From Gemmatimonadaceae bacterium (GTDB lineage Bacteria; Gemmatimonadota; Gemmatimonadetes; Gemmatimonadales; Gemmatimonadaceae): a stretch of DNA of 64,000 nucleotides. The number at the start of each line of letters is the position of its first letter. Position 1 is the first letter of the stretch. The DNA is taken from positions 1-64,000 of the forward strand of contig JADZDM010000006.1 in NCBI GenBank assembly GCA_020851035.1, written 5' to 3'. Of the stretch, positions 26,601 to 37,124 are shown in pieces. A program made the translations under genes and the position numbers. A model generated the notes under the pieces. That model saw only the letters and a list, made by a program, of their open reading frames with translations. It ran no database searches and was not told the DNA's origin.

Positions 26601-26870
26601 CGCCACGAACTCGTCGCCGCCCCAGCGTGCAGCGAGGTCGCCGCCGCGCAGGGTGCGGTGGAGCAGTTCGCCGACGAGCACCAGCACGGCATCACCCTTC
26701 AGGTGGCCGTAGGTGTCGTTCACCATCTTGAACTGGTCCACGTCGATCACGAGGAGTGCGCATTCCCCGCGCGACGCGCGCGCGGCGGCAATCGCCTCGG
26801 CGGCGGCCGCCACGAACGCCCCGCGCAGGGGAAGTCCGGTCAGGTCATCGACGGGCTGTTCGTTCGGCAA
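23619..26870 (-). CDS. GGDEF diguanylate cyclase fused to AAA-type ATPase and TPR domain
   Basis: About 1083 residues. The N-terminal domain is a diguanylate cyclase: DDLTGLPLRGAF, DVDQFKMVNDTYGH and an intact GGDEF (84-88) with a c-di-GMP inhibition site RGGD five residues before it. Then a STAND/AAA-type ATPase: GEAGVGKT (212-219), LVIVLDDLQCGD Walker B, ALARLTRDELRRW. The C-terminal half is helical TPR-type repeats. The start is unclear: TTG at 26870 begins just before the GGDEF domain, while GTG at 27044 would add an Arg/Cys-rich stretch that does not look coding. It likely couples c-di-GMP synthesis to an ATP-driven, repeat-mediated switch. Confidence 0.85.
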   Translation of the reverse strand: MPNEQPVDDLTGLPLRGAFVAAAAEAIAAARASRGECALLVIDVDQFKMVNDTYGHLKGDAVLVLVGELLHRTLRGGDLAARWGGDEFVALLPGAPISRARDVAERLAAAIRGHGGLSEPGLPPLAISVSIGVASFPSHGNDPEALFAAADRAMYQVKRRGRDGVAVAGGAHGAAMMPALDRFVGRSEELRGLVRLLDDASRGHPRTVAVLGEAGVGKTTLLRQLEPEIRLRGGSMVVGRALDAVMVQPPYAPWIEVVEALERQKLQSDTPRGTPPASAAIEPTTSMPTPGGTPSAASLATLFADGGASPLGMRIPTAPPQDRAVTTDGVRWPELSRIVPALAQPGRNVGTTTPLPTGGKFALLVELAAYIADAAARRPLVIVLDDLQCGDAASWDALEHLVTQFSTEPVLLCLTLRMEDMTPEVHERMRKLAHNGRIHEQALARLTRDELRRWVDTAFYGQEVEREFLAYLYRQTEGNPLLVVQTLRTLVDEGDIWWEKDRWHWHPVSELRLPNGVLDLMGRRLAKLSAADRDVLTIAAVVGREFDLGVVQDAARVPVEALHDAIESGVRASVIQPAHGRGSDRYVFVHTLLIEALCKPLDARRLQRAHERVANALRKRNPDAVAEIAMHFDRADDAVQAHAFALAASERARRVYAHEDAEEFLRIAERHAPDPAAVAAVRVAMAEVSELRGHYVEAEETCALALDWFSARADQRQTLRLRRMRERLRALLGEPARQTLQACEALVHDAADLGADDERVALLGMLAATHLRLGDRAAAVHAAKDAVSLAGNLGDDALLAEALVRLGIALDGDDAGEAEHSYRRALALYEHLQDPRGQARCWDRIGVVAAQRGMWAEARTSLRRAIDLGRTAGTPDEWGLAALDLGVVARRTGDLEQARELFGDALALFAAVQNSERQLLALYHLAHLDRERGDLTAAADLYDVAASLAERVGQHDVEVGAVAGAGLCRLRLGDRTRAQQSLARAESLVAGRDGWFPGRELQDALSVELLAAIGDASAVEARLTEGWQRARVADAWAANWLLSEVTATVNRVAPALLARLRDGDAGAGAELPRGAMDAMKMRE

Positions 26871-27161
26871 TGGATCACGTGTCGCAGGACGAGTGTCCGC
26901 GCGGCGTGGCGCGGGAACATGCTCGAAGGGTGGGATACTACAGGGATCGCGCGGGTGCAAACAGCGGGCGCGGCCTCTGCAGCAGACGCGGCTGCGGGTC
27001 CGGGTGTCACAGCGGCGAGCGCGGGTGTGCCGGACCCGAGGCACCGGGGCGCGACACGACCCGCCATGTGCATCCAGTCCGGAACGGCGTTAACGAAGTG
27101 CGCGGCGCGACGTCTGCGTTGCACAGTCCGTCCGAGTGAATCCGGAACCAGGAGCCAGTCC
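26871..27161. promoter_or_regulatory. Divergent intergenic region
   Basis: 291 bases between the GGDEF gene (minus) and the DUF1800 gene (plus). The only clear features are a GGAG ribosome site and a 15-base direct repeat CCAGTCCGTGCCGAG at 27155-27184 that straddles the GTG start of the DUF1800 gene. No promoter is obvious. Confidence 0.35.
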
Positions 27162-29015
27162 GTGCCGAGCCAGTCCGTGCCGAGACATGCCACGCTGCCG
27201 TTGCGCCTCACGATCGTTCCAGGCCTCCTGGCGCTCGCCGCGGCGTGCGCAACGGGTGCGGGCGGCACGCCGGCGGGCGCGGCCGCAGCTGCGGCGCAGG
27301 GCTTGCCGACACCGGATGCCGTCAGCGTGGCGGCGCGTGAACAGACGGCCGACCAGCAGGTGCTGCATGCACTGAACCGGCTGGCGTTCGGGCCGCGACC
27401 GGGTGACGTGCAGCGCGTGCGCGAGGTCGGGGTGGATCGCTGGATCGCGCTGCAGCTCGAGCCGAAGCGGATCAGCGATGCGGCCGGCGAGGCGGCAGCC
27501 GGGCGGTACGGCACGCTGGCGATGCCACTGCCGGTGCTGCTGGACAGCTTCCCGCCCAACCCGGTGCTGCGCCGCCTGCTGCGGCAGGCGGCGGCAGGTG
27601 CACGACGCGACTCACAGCCCTTCACGCGGGACGACTCGCTGGCATACCAGATGGCACGGCGTCGCGCCCAGGTGGTGGGGCAGCAGCTGGTGTCCGCACG
27701 GGTGGCGCGGGCGCTGGCGAGCGAACGCCAGCTCGACGAAGTGCTGACCGATTTCTGGCTGAACCACTTCAGCGTGTACGCCGGGAAGGGTGCGGCGATG
27801 CGCCACTATCTCGTGTCGTACGAGCGCGACGCGATCCGCCCGCATGTGCTGGGGAAGTTCCGTACGCTGCTCGGCGCAGTGGCGCACAGCCCCGCGATGC
27901 TGTTCTACCTGGACAACTGGGAGAGTGCCGCCGACAGCGGCCGCCCGCGCCTGGTGCCGGTGCGGGCAGCGCGCGCCGCGCAACGTCGCGCCGTGCAGCG
28001 CGCGCCGGCCCTGGCGGGCATGCAGGCGGACCGGCGCGACACGCTGGTCGCGCGGCTGCAGCAGCGCCGGCGCGGCCTGAACGAGAACTACGCGCGCGAG
28101 CTGATGGAGCTGCACACGATGGGCGTGGATGGCGGCTACACGCAGCAGGACGTGTCGGAGGCCGCGCGGATCCTCACCGGGTGGACCATCGAGCGGCTGA
28201 ACGAGGCGGCAGCCTTCCGCTTCAATCCCGCGCTGCACGACGCGGGGGCGAAGGTGGTGCTCGGCACGGCATTCCCCGCCGGCGTCGGGGTGGCGGAGGG
28301 AGAACGACTGCTGGACCTGCTCGTTCGGCAGCCCGCGACGGCGCGCTTCATCGCCTCGAAGCTGGTGCAGCGGTTCGTGAGCGACACGCCGCCGGCCAGC
28401 CTGGTGGCGCGCGCCGCCGCCACGTTCACGCGCACCGACGGCGACCTGCGCGAGGTGGTGCGCACCATCGTCACGAGCGAGGAGTTCTTCGCGGCGGCGG
28501 CGTGGCGCGCGAAGGTGAAGTCGCCGTTCGAGGTCGTGGTGAGCGCACTCCGCGCGCTCGACGCCCCGGTGGACACGAGCCCGCGGACGGCGGCGCTGGT
28601 GGCGCGGCTGGGCCAGCCGATCTTCCAGCACCAGGCGCCGAATGGCTGGCCCGAGCTGGGCGATGGCTGGATCAACACCGGCGCGATCCTCAACCGCATC
28701 AACTTCGGCATGGCGCTCGCCGCCGGCAGCGTGCCCGGCGTGCGGGTGCGGGAGTGGCCCACCTACGCCACGCTCGAGCCGCTGCCGCGCGACCAGCAGG
28801 TGGACGGGGTGGTGCGCGCCCTCCTCGGTGGCACGGTGAGCGCGGACATGCGCGCGATCCTGCAGAGCGGCGACCACCCGATGCTGGAGCGTGCGCGTGC
28901 GGTGGCAGACACGGCGCTGCCGGCAGCGGTGATGGCACCGCGCCGCACCGATGGGGGTGGCCTGGTGCAGGTCATCGGCCTGGCGCTCGGGTCGCCGGAG
29001 TTCCAGCGTCGATGA
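27162..29015 (+). CDS. DUF1800 family lipoprotein
   Basis: GTG at 27162 is preferred: AGGAG lies seven bases upstream and the product then begins with a lipoprotein signal (LALAAAC, Cys29). 617 residues. Family features are the early HALNRLAFGPRPGDVQRV, a FWLNHFSVYAGKG motif, NENYARELMELHTMGVDGGY and RILTGWT. DUF1800 proteins are secreted proteins of unknown function that nearly always precede a DUF1501 gene, as here, 28 bases downstream. The longer in-frame sequence upstream to 26529 is antisense to the GGDEF gene and is not coding. Confidence 0.85.
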   Translation: MPSQSVPRHATLPLRLTIVPGLLALAAACATGAGGTPAGAAAAAAQGLPTPDAVSVAAREQTADQQVLHALNRLAFGPRPGDVQRVREVGVDRWIALQLEPKRISDAAGEAAAGRYGTLAMPLPVLLDSFPPNPVLRRLLRQAAAGARRDSQPFTRDDSLAYQMARRRAQVVGQQLVSARVARALASERQLDEVLTDFWLNHFSVYAGKGAAMRHYLVSYERDAIRPHVLGKFRTLLGAVAHSPAMLFYLDNWESAADSGRPRLVPVRAARAAQRRAVQRAPALAGMQADRRDTLVARLQQRRRGLNENYARELMELHTMGVDGGYTQQDVSEAARILTGWTIERLNEAAAFRFNPALHDAGAKVVLGTAFPAGVGVAEGERLLDLLVRQPATARFIASKLVQRFVSDTPPASLVARAAATFTRTDGDLREVVRTIVTSEEFFAAAAWRAKVKSPFEVVVSALRALDAPVDTSPRTAALVARLGQPIFQHQAPNGWPELGDGWINTGAILNRINFGMALAAGSVPGVRVREWPTYATLEPLPRDQQVDGVVRALLGGTVSADMRAILQSGDHPMLERARAVADTALPAAVMAPRRTDGGGLVQVIGLALGSPEFQRR

Positions 29016-29043
29016 TGACCCGCCCCTCTTTTCAGGAGTCCTG

Positions 29044-30336
29044 ATGCATCGCCGCGTCTTCATGCGCTCCGGCGCCATGGCACTGGTCACGATGGGCCTC
29101 AACCCGTCGTTCCTGCGTCGCACGACGTTCGGCATGCCGCTGCCGGGCGCGGCGAAGGGCAAGGTGCTGATCTGCATCTTCCAGCGGGGGGCGGCGGATG
29201 CGCTGAACGTGGTGGTGCCGCACGGTGACCCGGCGTACTACCAGTTGCGCCCCAGCATCGCGATCGCGCGCCCCTCGCTGGCCGCGGGCGCTGCCGGCGC
29301 ACTGGATCTCGACGGCGAGTTCGGCCTGCACCCGTCGCTGCGTGCACTCAAGCCACTCTACGATCGCGGGCTGCTGGCGCCGATCGTGGCCGTGGGCAGC
29401 CCGAGCAGCACGCGGTCGCACTTCGATGCGCAGGACTACATGGAGAGCGGCACGCCGGACCGGAAGGGCACCACCGACGGCTGGCTCAACCGCTATCTCG
29501 CGGTGTCGGGCACCTGCGAGGCGGCCTCCGGGTGTGGCGCGGTGCCGTTCAAGGCCGTGTCACTCACGCCGCAGATGCCGCGCATCCTCGAGGGACCGAG
29601 CCCGGTGGTGGCGATGAACTCGCTGGAGGAGTTCACCGTGCGCGCCACGGGCACACAGGCGGAACGCCTCGAGGCGCTGTACCGCACCGGACGGGCGGAC
29701 GTGATCCACGCCACCGGGAGCGACACGTTCGAGGCGGTGAAGATGCTGCGGGCCGCCAATCCCCAGCAGTACGCGCCGGCGAACGGCGCGTCGTATCCCG
29801 GCACCGAGTTCGGTCGCCGGCTGCGGCAGATCGCACAACTCGTGAAGAGTGACGTGGGTCTCGAGATCGCCTTCGCCGACATCGGGGGGTGGGACACGCA
29901 CGTGAACCAGGGTGGCGCCACCGGCCAGCTCGCCAATCGCCTGCGCGAGCTCGGGGATGGCGTGGCGGCGCTGGTGGCGGACCTTGGCGACCGGATGGCG
30001 GACGTGGTGATCCTGACGATGACCGAGTTCGGGCGCACGGCGCGGGAGAACGGCAACGGGGGCACCGATCATGGGCATGCGGGCTCGATGTTCGCCATCG
30101 GCGGGGCGGTGAACGGGCGCGCGGTGCACGGGCGCTGGCCGGGCCTGGCGCCGGAGGTGCTGAACGAGGGGCGTGACCTCGCACTCACCACCGACTTCCG
30201 GGCCGTGTTCAGCGAGATCGTCGCCGGCCACCTCGGTGGGGTGCGCTACATGGGGCGGGTCTTTCCGGGATACGACGCCGCGGCGACGCACGGGTTGCAG
30301 CTGCTGCGCGGGAGCCCGTCGTCACGCCGCGGCTGA
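29044..30336 (+). CDS. DUF1501 family exported protein
   Basis: 430 residues; the partner of the DUF1800 protein. The N-terminus HRRVFMRSGAMALVTMG has a twin-arginine-like RR before a hydrophobic run, as is usual for this family, which adopts an alkaline-phosphatase/sulfatase-like fold. Motifs include CIFQRGAADALNVVVP, SHFDAQDYMESG, FADIGGWDTHVNQG, MTEFGRTARENGNGGTDHGH and GGAVNGRAVHG. The His and Asp residues of GWDTH and TDHGH are likely metal ligands (family knowledge plus inference). Function of the pair is unknown; a cell-surface role is likely. Confidence 0.85.
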   Translation: MHRRVFMRSGAMALVTMGLNPSFLRRTTFGMPLPGAAKGKVLICIFQRGAADALNVVVPHGDPAYYQLRPSIAIARPSLAAGAAGALDLDGEFGLHPSLRALKPLYDRGLLAPIVAVGSPSSTRSHFDAQDYMESGTPDRKGTTDGWLNRYLAVSGTCEAASGCGAVPFKAVSLTPQMPRILEGPSPVVAMNSLEEFTVRATGTQAERLEALYRTGRADVIHATGSDTFEAVKMLRAANPQQYAPANGASYPGTEFGRRLRQIAQLVKSDVGLEIAFADIGGWDTHVNQGGATGQLANRLRELGDGVAALVADLGDRMADVVILTMTEFGRTARENGNGGTDHGHAGSMFAIGGAVNGRAVHGRWPGLAPEVLNEGRDLALTTDFRAVFSEIVAGHLGGVRYMGRVFPGYDAAATHGLQLLRGSPSSRRG

Positions 30337-30446
30337 CGGAAGCGGCCGGGCCCGGGCTGCGAAGCGCGCGGGCTGGGTGGCGGGAGTAGGTTGCCCCCGG
30401 GCCCGCCACGCCGAGGTGACGGTGCCGCCGCTCCAGCCCCCGTTCC

Positions 30447-31454
30447 GTGATCGTGTCGCGTACCACGTTCGTGCTGTGCAGCAGCCTGCTCATGGCAGCC
30501 TGCAACTCCCAGTCCCCAGGTTCCGGCGTGCCGGCCACCGCCACGGCGGGCCACAGCACCGCGGCCACGGCACCGCCCAACGCCGACTGGGGACCCGTGA
30601 CCCTCGCGAGTGCGGGATCGACCGGCAAGGTGCCGGTCCTGATGGTGCACCTGGTGGTGGACACCGATGCGACCTGGTCGATCACGCGGGCGCGCTTCCG
30701 GCACACCCTCGAGACACTTTACGCGCACGGCTACCGCCCGATCACGGTGGCGCAGCTGGTGGACCGGCGCATCGACGTGCCGGCGGGCCGGAAGCCGGTG
30801 GTGTTCACCTTCGACGACGCCTCGGCCTCGCAGTTCCGCTACCTCGAGCGCAACGGCGCGCTCGAGGTGGATCCGGAAAGCGCCGTCGGGATCTGGCTGG
30901 CCTTTTCGAAGGCGCACCCGGACTGGAAGCCGCGTGCCACGTTCTGCCTGCTGAGCGGGGCGGCGGCCGGCCGCAGCTTCTTCGGAGACAAGGGCATCGA
31001 GGGGCAGCAGACGGCGTGGCGATTCCGGAAGCTGCAGTTCCTGCACGCGCAGGGATTCGAGTTGTGCAATCACACGCTCTGGCACGCGAACCTGGCGAAG
31101 TACCCCGACGCGTTCGTGCAGGAGCAGATCGCGCGGGGCCAGCTCGCGATCGACTCCGCCGTTCCGGGCTACAAGGTGCGGACGTTCGCGCTGCCGCTTG
31201 GCGTGTGGCCGAAGAACCGCGATCTGGCGCGCCGCGGGTCGTGGACGGACCCGAAGACGGGGGTGGTCACGCGCTACGACTACGACGCGATCCTGGAGGT
31301 GTCGGGCGGGCCGAGCGTGAGTCCGTTCGACTCCACGTTCGACGCGCACAGCATCAAGCGATTCAACGTGTTCCACGACTCGGTGGACTCGCTGCTCGCG
31401 CGGTTCGACCGCACCGGGACCGTGTACACCGTGCCGGGCGCGGCGCCGCGCTAG
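30447..31454 (+). CDS. Polysaccharide deacetylase (CE4/NodB) lipoprotein
   Basis: 335 residues from GTG 30447. A lipoprotein signal ends in LLMAAC (Cys19), followed by a low-complexity linker. The NodB domain has TFDDA (Asp123, Asp124) and NHTLWH (His208, His212), the Asp-His-His metal triad, and RTFALPLG as motif 3. It removes acetyl or similar groups from N-acetylglucosamine-containing polymers at the cell surface. An insertion between motifs 1 and 2 is larger than in minimal NodB proteins. 110 bases separate it from the DUF1501 gene, so co-transcription is possible. Confidence 0.85.
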   Translation: MIVSRTTFVLCSSLLMAACNSQSPGSGVPATATAGHSTAATAPPNADWGPVTLASAGSTGKVPVLMVHLVVDTDATWSITRARFRHTLETLYAHGYRPITVAQLVDRRIDVPAGRKPVVFTFDDASASQFRYLERNGALEVDPESAVGIWLAFSKAHPDWKPRATFCLLSGAAAGRSFFGDKGIEGQQTAWRFRKLQFLHAQGFELCNHTLWHANLAKYPDAFVQEQIARGQLAIDSAVPGYKVRTFALPLGVWPKNRDLARRGSWTDPKTGVVTRYDYDAILEVSGGPSVSPFDSTFDAHSIKRFNVFHDSVDSLLARFDRTGTVYTVPGAAPR

Positions 31455-31699
31455 TCTGGCCGCGCCGCGGCCTTCTCGGCGCGGCGCCGCTCGAGCCACC
31501 AGACCACGCCCATCATGCCGAGCGAGCCGAGCATGCCGACGACGGCGGTGCCGAACCCGCCGGCGCCGCCGAACGCACCGTCGAGGGCTCCGTAGGCCAG
31601 GGTCCCGGCGATCACGGTGGCGCCGCCCCGCAGGCGTGGCGACCAGTAGGCCTGCGTCTCGCGGGGCGTGGGGGGCGGCGTGGTGTCGGAGCGGGGCAC
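31451..31699 (-). CDS. Small membrane protein, unknown
   Basis: About 82 residues from GTG 31699 (in-frame sequence reaches 31810 but that part overlaps the next gene). A Pro/Thr-rich N-terminus is followed by two Gly/Ala-rich hydrophobic segments (TVIAGTLAYGALDGAFGG and TAVVGMLGSLGMMGVVWWLE) and a basic tail (RRRAEKAAARPD). It overlaps the deacetylase gene by four bases at their convergent ends. Family not recognised. Confidence 0.5.
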   Translation of the reverse strand: MPRSDTTPPPTPRETQAYWSPRLRGGATVIAGTLAYGALDGAFGGAGGFGTAVVGMLGSLGMMGVVWWLERRRAEKAAARPD

Positions 31700-31739
31700 G
31701 GTCGGTGACGGAAGGGGAAGGCGAATCGGCGCCGGCAGC

Positions 31740-32330
31740 TCAGAACTTCCAGCCGCGCAGCGAGCGGAGTGCGGTGTCGAGGGCCTCGCGCTGCGTGGGC
31801 TCGGTGGCACGGGCGAGCAGCGCCTCGTACGTGTACACGGCCAGGTCGAGCGCGTCGTAGTCCTTCTCGGCGCCGGCGAGCGCGGCGGCGTTGTCGGCGA
31901 GGTTGGCCATCGCCAGTTCGTCGCCGGGGAACCGGTCCACGACCTGCTTCCAGCGCGTCATGCGGTCGCGCGGATCACTCTCGGTGAGTGCCCACATGTG
32001 CCAGCCGCCACGATTGGACGGATCGGCGGCGATGGCGCGTTGCGCGAGTTCGCCAGTGGCCTCGCTGCCGCGTCCGGAGAGCCAGTAGGCATTCGCGAGG
32101 ATCACGAGTGCACGCGCATTTCCGGGCTGGGCAGCGACGATCTTCTCATATATCGGGCCGGCGACCTCAGGGATGGTGCGATACGGCTCGGCCGCCGCGA
32201 TCAGTGCGTCGGGCATGGCGGACGCGGCGATGTGATCGAGTGCGGCGAAGAGGGCGCCGGTATCGGCGGAGGCCTGATATTCGGCCACGGCGTGCGCCAC
32301 GGCCTCGCGGGGATCGCTGTGCGTCGTCAT
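31740..32330 (-). CDS. TPR-like repeat protein
   Basis: 196 residues, helical, with TPR-like spacing: GPIYEKIVAAQPGNARALVI, ANAYWLSGRGSEATGELAQRA, IAADPSNRGGWHMWAL and a later DALDLAVYTYEALL. No signal peptide, so cytoplasmic protein-protein contact is likely. The small membrane protein gene follows 40 bases downstream on the same strand. Partner unknown. Confidence 0.7.
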   Translation of the reverse strand: MTTHSDPREAVAHAVAEYQASADTGALFAALDHIAASAMPDALIAAAEPYRTIPEVAGPIYEKIVAAQPGNARALVILANAYWLSGRGSEATGELAQRAIAADPSNRGGWHMWALTESDPRDRMTRWKQVVDRFPGDELAMANLADNAAALAGAEKDYDALDLAVYTYEALLARATEPTQREALDTALRSLRGWKF

Positions 32331-32919
32331 GGCCCAAAGCTACGGAACCGGTGCGGAATCGGGGCTCCCCGGCGGATGCCGGCGTGCGGGCTCGTGCGGC
32401 GTCGCGGCATGGTGGCGGGGCGGCCGGATGGATGGAACCGGCCGGTGCGGGGTAGGAACGACCAGTGCCGGCCGTTGCGCGGCGGAGCCGATCCTTGGCG
32501 GATGGCTTGCGCTCGCGGCGGCGGGTGACGATACTCTCGCTCACGCGTTTGTGCGTTGGAAGCCCTGCGAGTCCACGCGGGTTCCGCCCCGAACACGAGC
32601 ATCCGAGGTCGGTGTGGCCGATTGCCCGCCCGCCTGAGTGCCTCTCACCAATCGCAGTGTGTGGGTTCCGTCGCGGTCGGTGAGCAGTCCGCGATCGTCG
32701 CTCCGACGTGCCGTCGCAGCGTTCCAGTGCAGGATCGAAGTGCCTCGGGTCACGACCCGGCCAGATTTTTCCATCATGGCAGTCCCGCGCCCGCGCACCG
32801 ATCCCGGTGGCGTGTCGCCGGATGCCGTGATTGTTCCGAAGGGGTGTCGCGCGAGTCGCGTGCATCCTGGCGCGCCGGTGATTTCCCACCGTGACGTGCC
32901 CCAGTAAACCACGCAGCAC
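32331..32919 (+). promoter_or_regulatory. 589-base region upstream of rho
   Basis: No gene, tRNA or known riboswitch is visible. Some short open frames exist but are antisense or lack ribosome sites. It must hold the rho promoter on the right and the TPR gene promoter on the left. A long untranslated leader is known for rho in some bacteria, where Rho limits its own expression; whether that applies here cannot be read from sequence. Confidence 0.4.
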
Positions 32920-34814
<1,895 letters not shown>

Positions 34815-34818
<4 letters not shown>

Positions 34819-37124
34819 CGCTGCTGGGAAGACTCTCGTACAACGCCCGTCGCGCCTCGGCTGCGACGGGCTTTGTGCTGCTCGGGATCGGCGCTGCGGC
34901 GAATGCCGGGGTCGCTGGCGCGCAGGCGCTCACGCGCGTGGTGGACCGACCGGTGGTCCACTCGGTGAAGGTGGATGGCAACACGCACATCAGCACCACC
35001 GACCTGAAGGCGGCGATCGTGACGCGCGCCACCCATTCGCGCACCATCGTGGGAGTGCCGATCCCGCTGCTGAAGAAGGTCGAGCGGCTGGACCGGGCCG
35101 AGCTGGACCGCGACCTGCTGCGCCTGCGCGTGCTCTACTGGAAGCGCGGGTGGCGCGCGGCGCAGGTGGTGCCCGAGCTGGTGAAGCGCGACAAGGGCGG
35201 CGTCGACCTGCGCCTGAAGGTGACCGAGGGCCCGCCGACCCTGATCGGCGAGCTGCGCCTCGGCCCACTCGACTCCCTGCTCGACCGCCACGACCTGCGC
35301 CCGCTGGTGACCGTGAAGGTGGGCGAGCCGCTCGACCTGATCGAGCTCGACTCGATTGCCGTGCACATCACCGCACACCTGGATGCCGAGGGCTACGGCG
35401 ACGTGATGGTGACGCCGGTGGCGATGGTGGATGCGGACAACCCGCGTGCGGTGGTGTCGCTGGAGGTGAAGAAGCTCTACATCACGCGGGTGGAGGCCGT
35501 GCGGGTGGAAGGGACCGAGCACTACGATCCGCGGGTGGTGGCGAACACCATGCGCGTGAAGCAGGGCGACGTCTTCTCCCGCTCGGGGGTGATCGAGAGC
35601 CAGCGTGCGCTGTACGAGGCCGGGTTCTTCAAGCGGGCGGTGGTGCGCGTGGAGGCGGGCAGCGCCGACTCGCTGAAGCGGCTGGTCGCGGTGGTGGAGG
35701 AGCTGCAGCCGAAGTCGTTCCGCGTGACCGGCGGCGTGAGCACGGTGGACTTCCTGCAGCTCGACGCCCGCTACACTGACGCGAACTTCCGCAGCAACGC
35801 CGGCCGCCTGAGCCTGCAGGGCACCCTCGGCAACCTGCTCGCGTCCCAGTTCAACGGCCAGTGGCCGTTCAAGAACGTGCTGCCGAAGGGCATCCTGCTG
35901 AGCAACTCGCCGAAGTACCTGCAGCCGACCTTCCAGCTCAACGCGGACGTCCGCCGCCGCTGGCTCAGCGACAGCCGCAACCAGACCGGCCTGAGCGCCT
36001 TCGCCTATCGCCGCTCGTCGCCGGGCGTGTTCGTGGACCAGGGAGGCGGGGTGGGCGCGAGCTTCACGCGCAACGTGACCCGCACGATCCCGCTCAGCCT
36101 CCAGTACCGCCTGGAGTTCACGAACGTGAGCGCCGCCGACACCTACTTCTGCGTGAACTTCGGCGTCTGCGACGAGACCTCGCTGCGCGTGCTCGAGCGC
36201 ACGCAGCGGCTGTCGCCGCTGGCGATCACCGCCAGCACCGACCGGCGCGACGACCCGATCGGCCCGACGCGTGGCTTCACCTGGCGCGCGGAGCTGGAGT
36301 ACGCCGATGGCTGGACCGGCTCCCAGTTCGGCTACGGCCGCATCGAGGTGGAGGGATCGAAGTACTTCCACGCCAGCGAGAAGCTCACGGTGGCGGTGCA
36401 CGCGCGCGCGGGGATCGTGCGCAGCACCGACGGCGCGGGCGCCGTGATCCTGCCGCGGAAGCGCTTCTATGCCGGTGGCGCACGGTCGGTGCGCGGCTAC
36501 GGCGAGAACCAGCTCGGCCCGCGCGTGCTGGTGATCGCACGCACGCGGTTCCAGCCCGACTCCGCCACCTTCGCACGGTACTTCGCCGTGGGCGACACGC
36601 TGTCCGGGCGCCGCCTGCCCTGCGACCCGGCACTCTCGCTGCCGGAGTGCCCGACCGAGCCGGCCGGCCGCGCGCCACTCGACACCACGCGGCGGCTGTC
36701 GGACTTCGACGATGGCGACTTCCTCCCGAAGCCGCTCGGCGCCGAGACGATGATCGAGGGGTCGATCGAGGCGCGGTACCGGTTCTGGGGGCCGCTGACG
36801 GTCGCCGCCTTCATCGATGCCGGTGCCGTGGGCGCGAAGTTCGGCGGCACGCCGGCGGTGTTCACGCCCGGCGTCGGGGTGCGCTTCACCAGCCCCGTCG
36901 GCCCGATCCGCGTGGACCTGGGCTACAATCCGCGCGGCCGCGAGAACCTGACGGTGATCACGGAACTCGCGGCGCGTGACGCGAGCTGGCTGCCGCCCCG
37001 CACGGCGACCGCGGGACTGTACCAGCTCGCCACCACCCGCTCGTTCAATCCCGCCAACGGCACCGGGTTGAGTGGCGTGTTCGACCGTCTCACGCTGCAC
37101 CTCTCGATCGGGGAGGCGTTCTGA
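34815..37124 (+). CDS. Omp85 family outer-membrane protein (BamA/TamA-like)
   Basis: Inserts or folds outer-membrane proteins. TTG at 34815 (TTGA overlap with the rho stop) gives 769 residues starting with a good signal peptide (ATGFVLLGIGAAANAGVAGA, cleavage after AQA). POTRA-type repeats follow (VHSVKVDGNTHISTTDL, EAVRVEGTEHYDPRVVANTM, VFSRSGVIESQRALYEAGFF), then the barrel with the RRDDPIGPTRGFTWRAELEY strand, YAGGARSVRGYGENQLGP (the conserved VRGY/F loop) and GPIRVDLGYNPR near the end. With tamB directly downstream a TamA role is likeliest; BamA is possible, since in some phyla bamA and tamB are neighbours. Confidence 0.88.

Noticed and set aside
26529-27161. In-frame upstream extension of the DUF1800 gene
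   Set aside because: Antisense to the GGDEF gene; the signal peptide and ribosome site point to GTG 27162.
32331-32919. tRNA or known riboswitch in the rho upstream region
   Set aside because: No cloverleaf-like arms or riboswitch core motifs could be assembled by eye.
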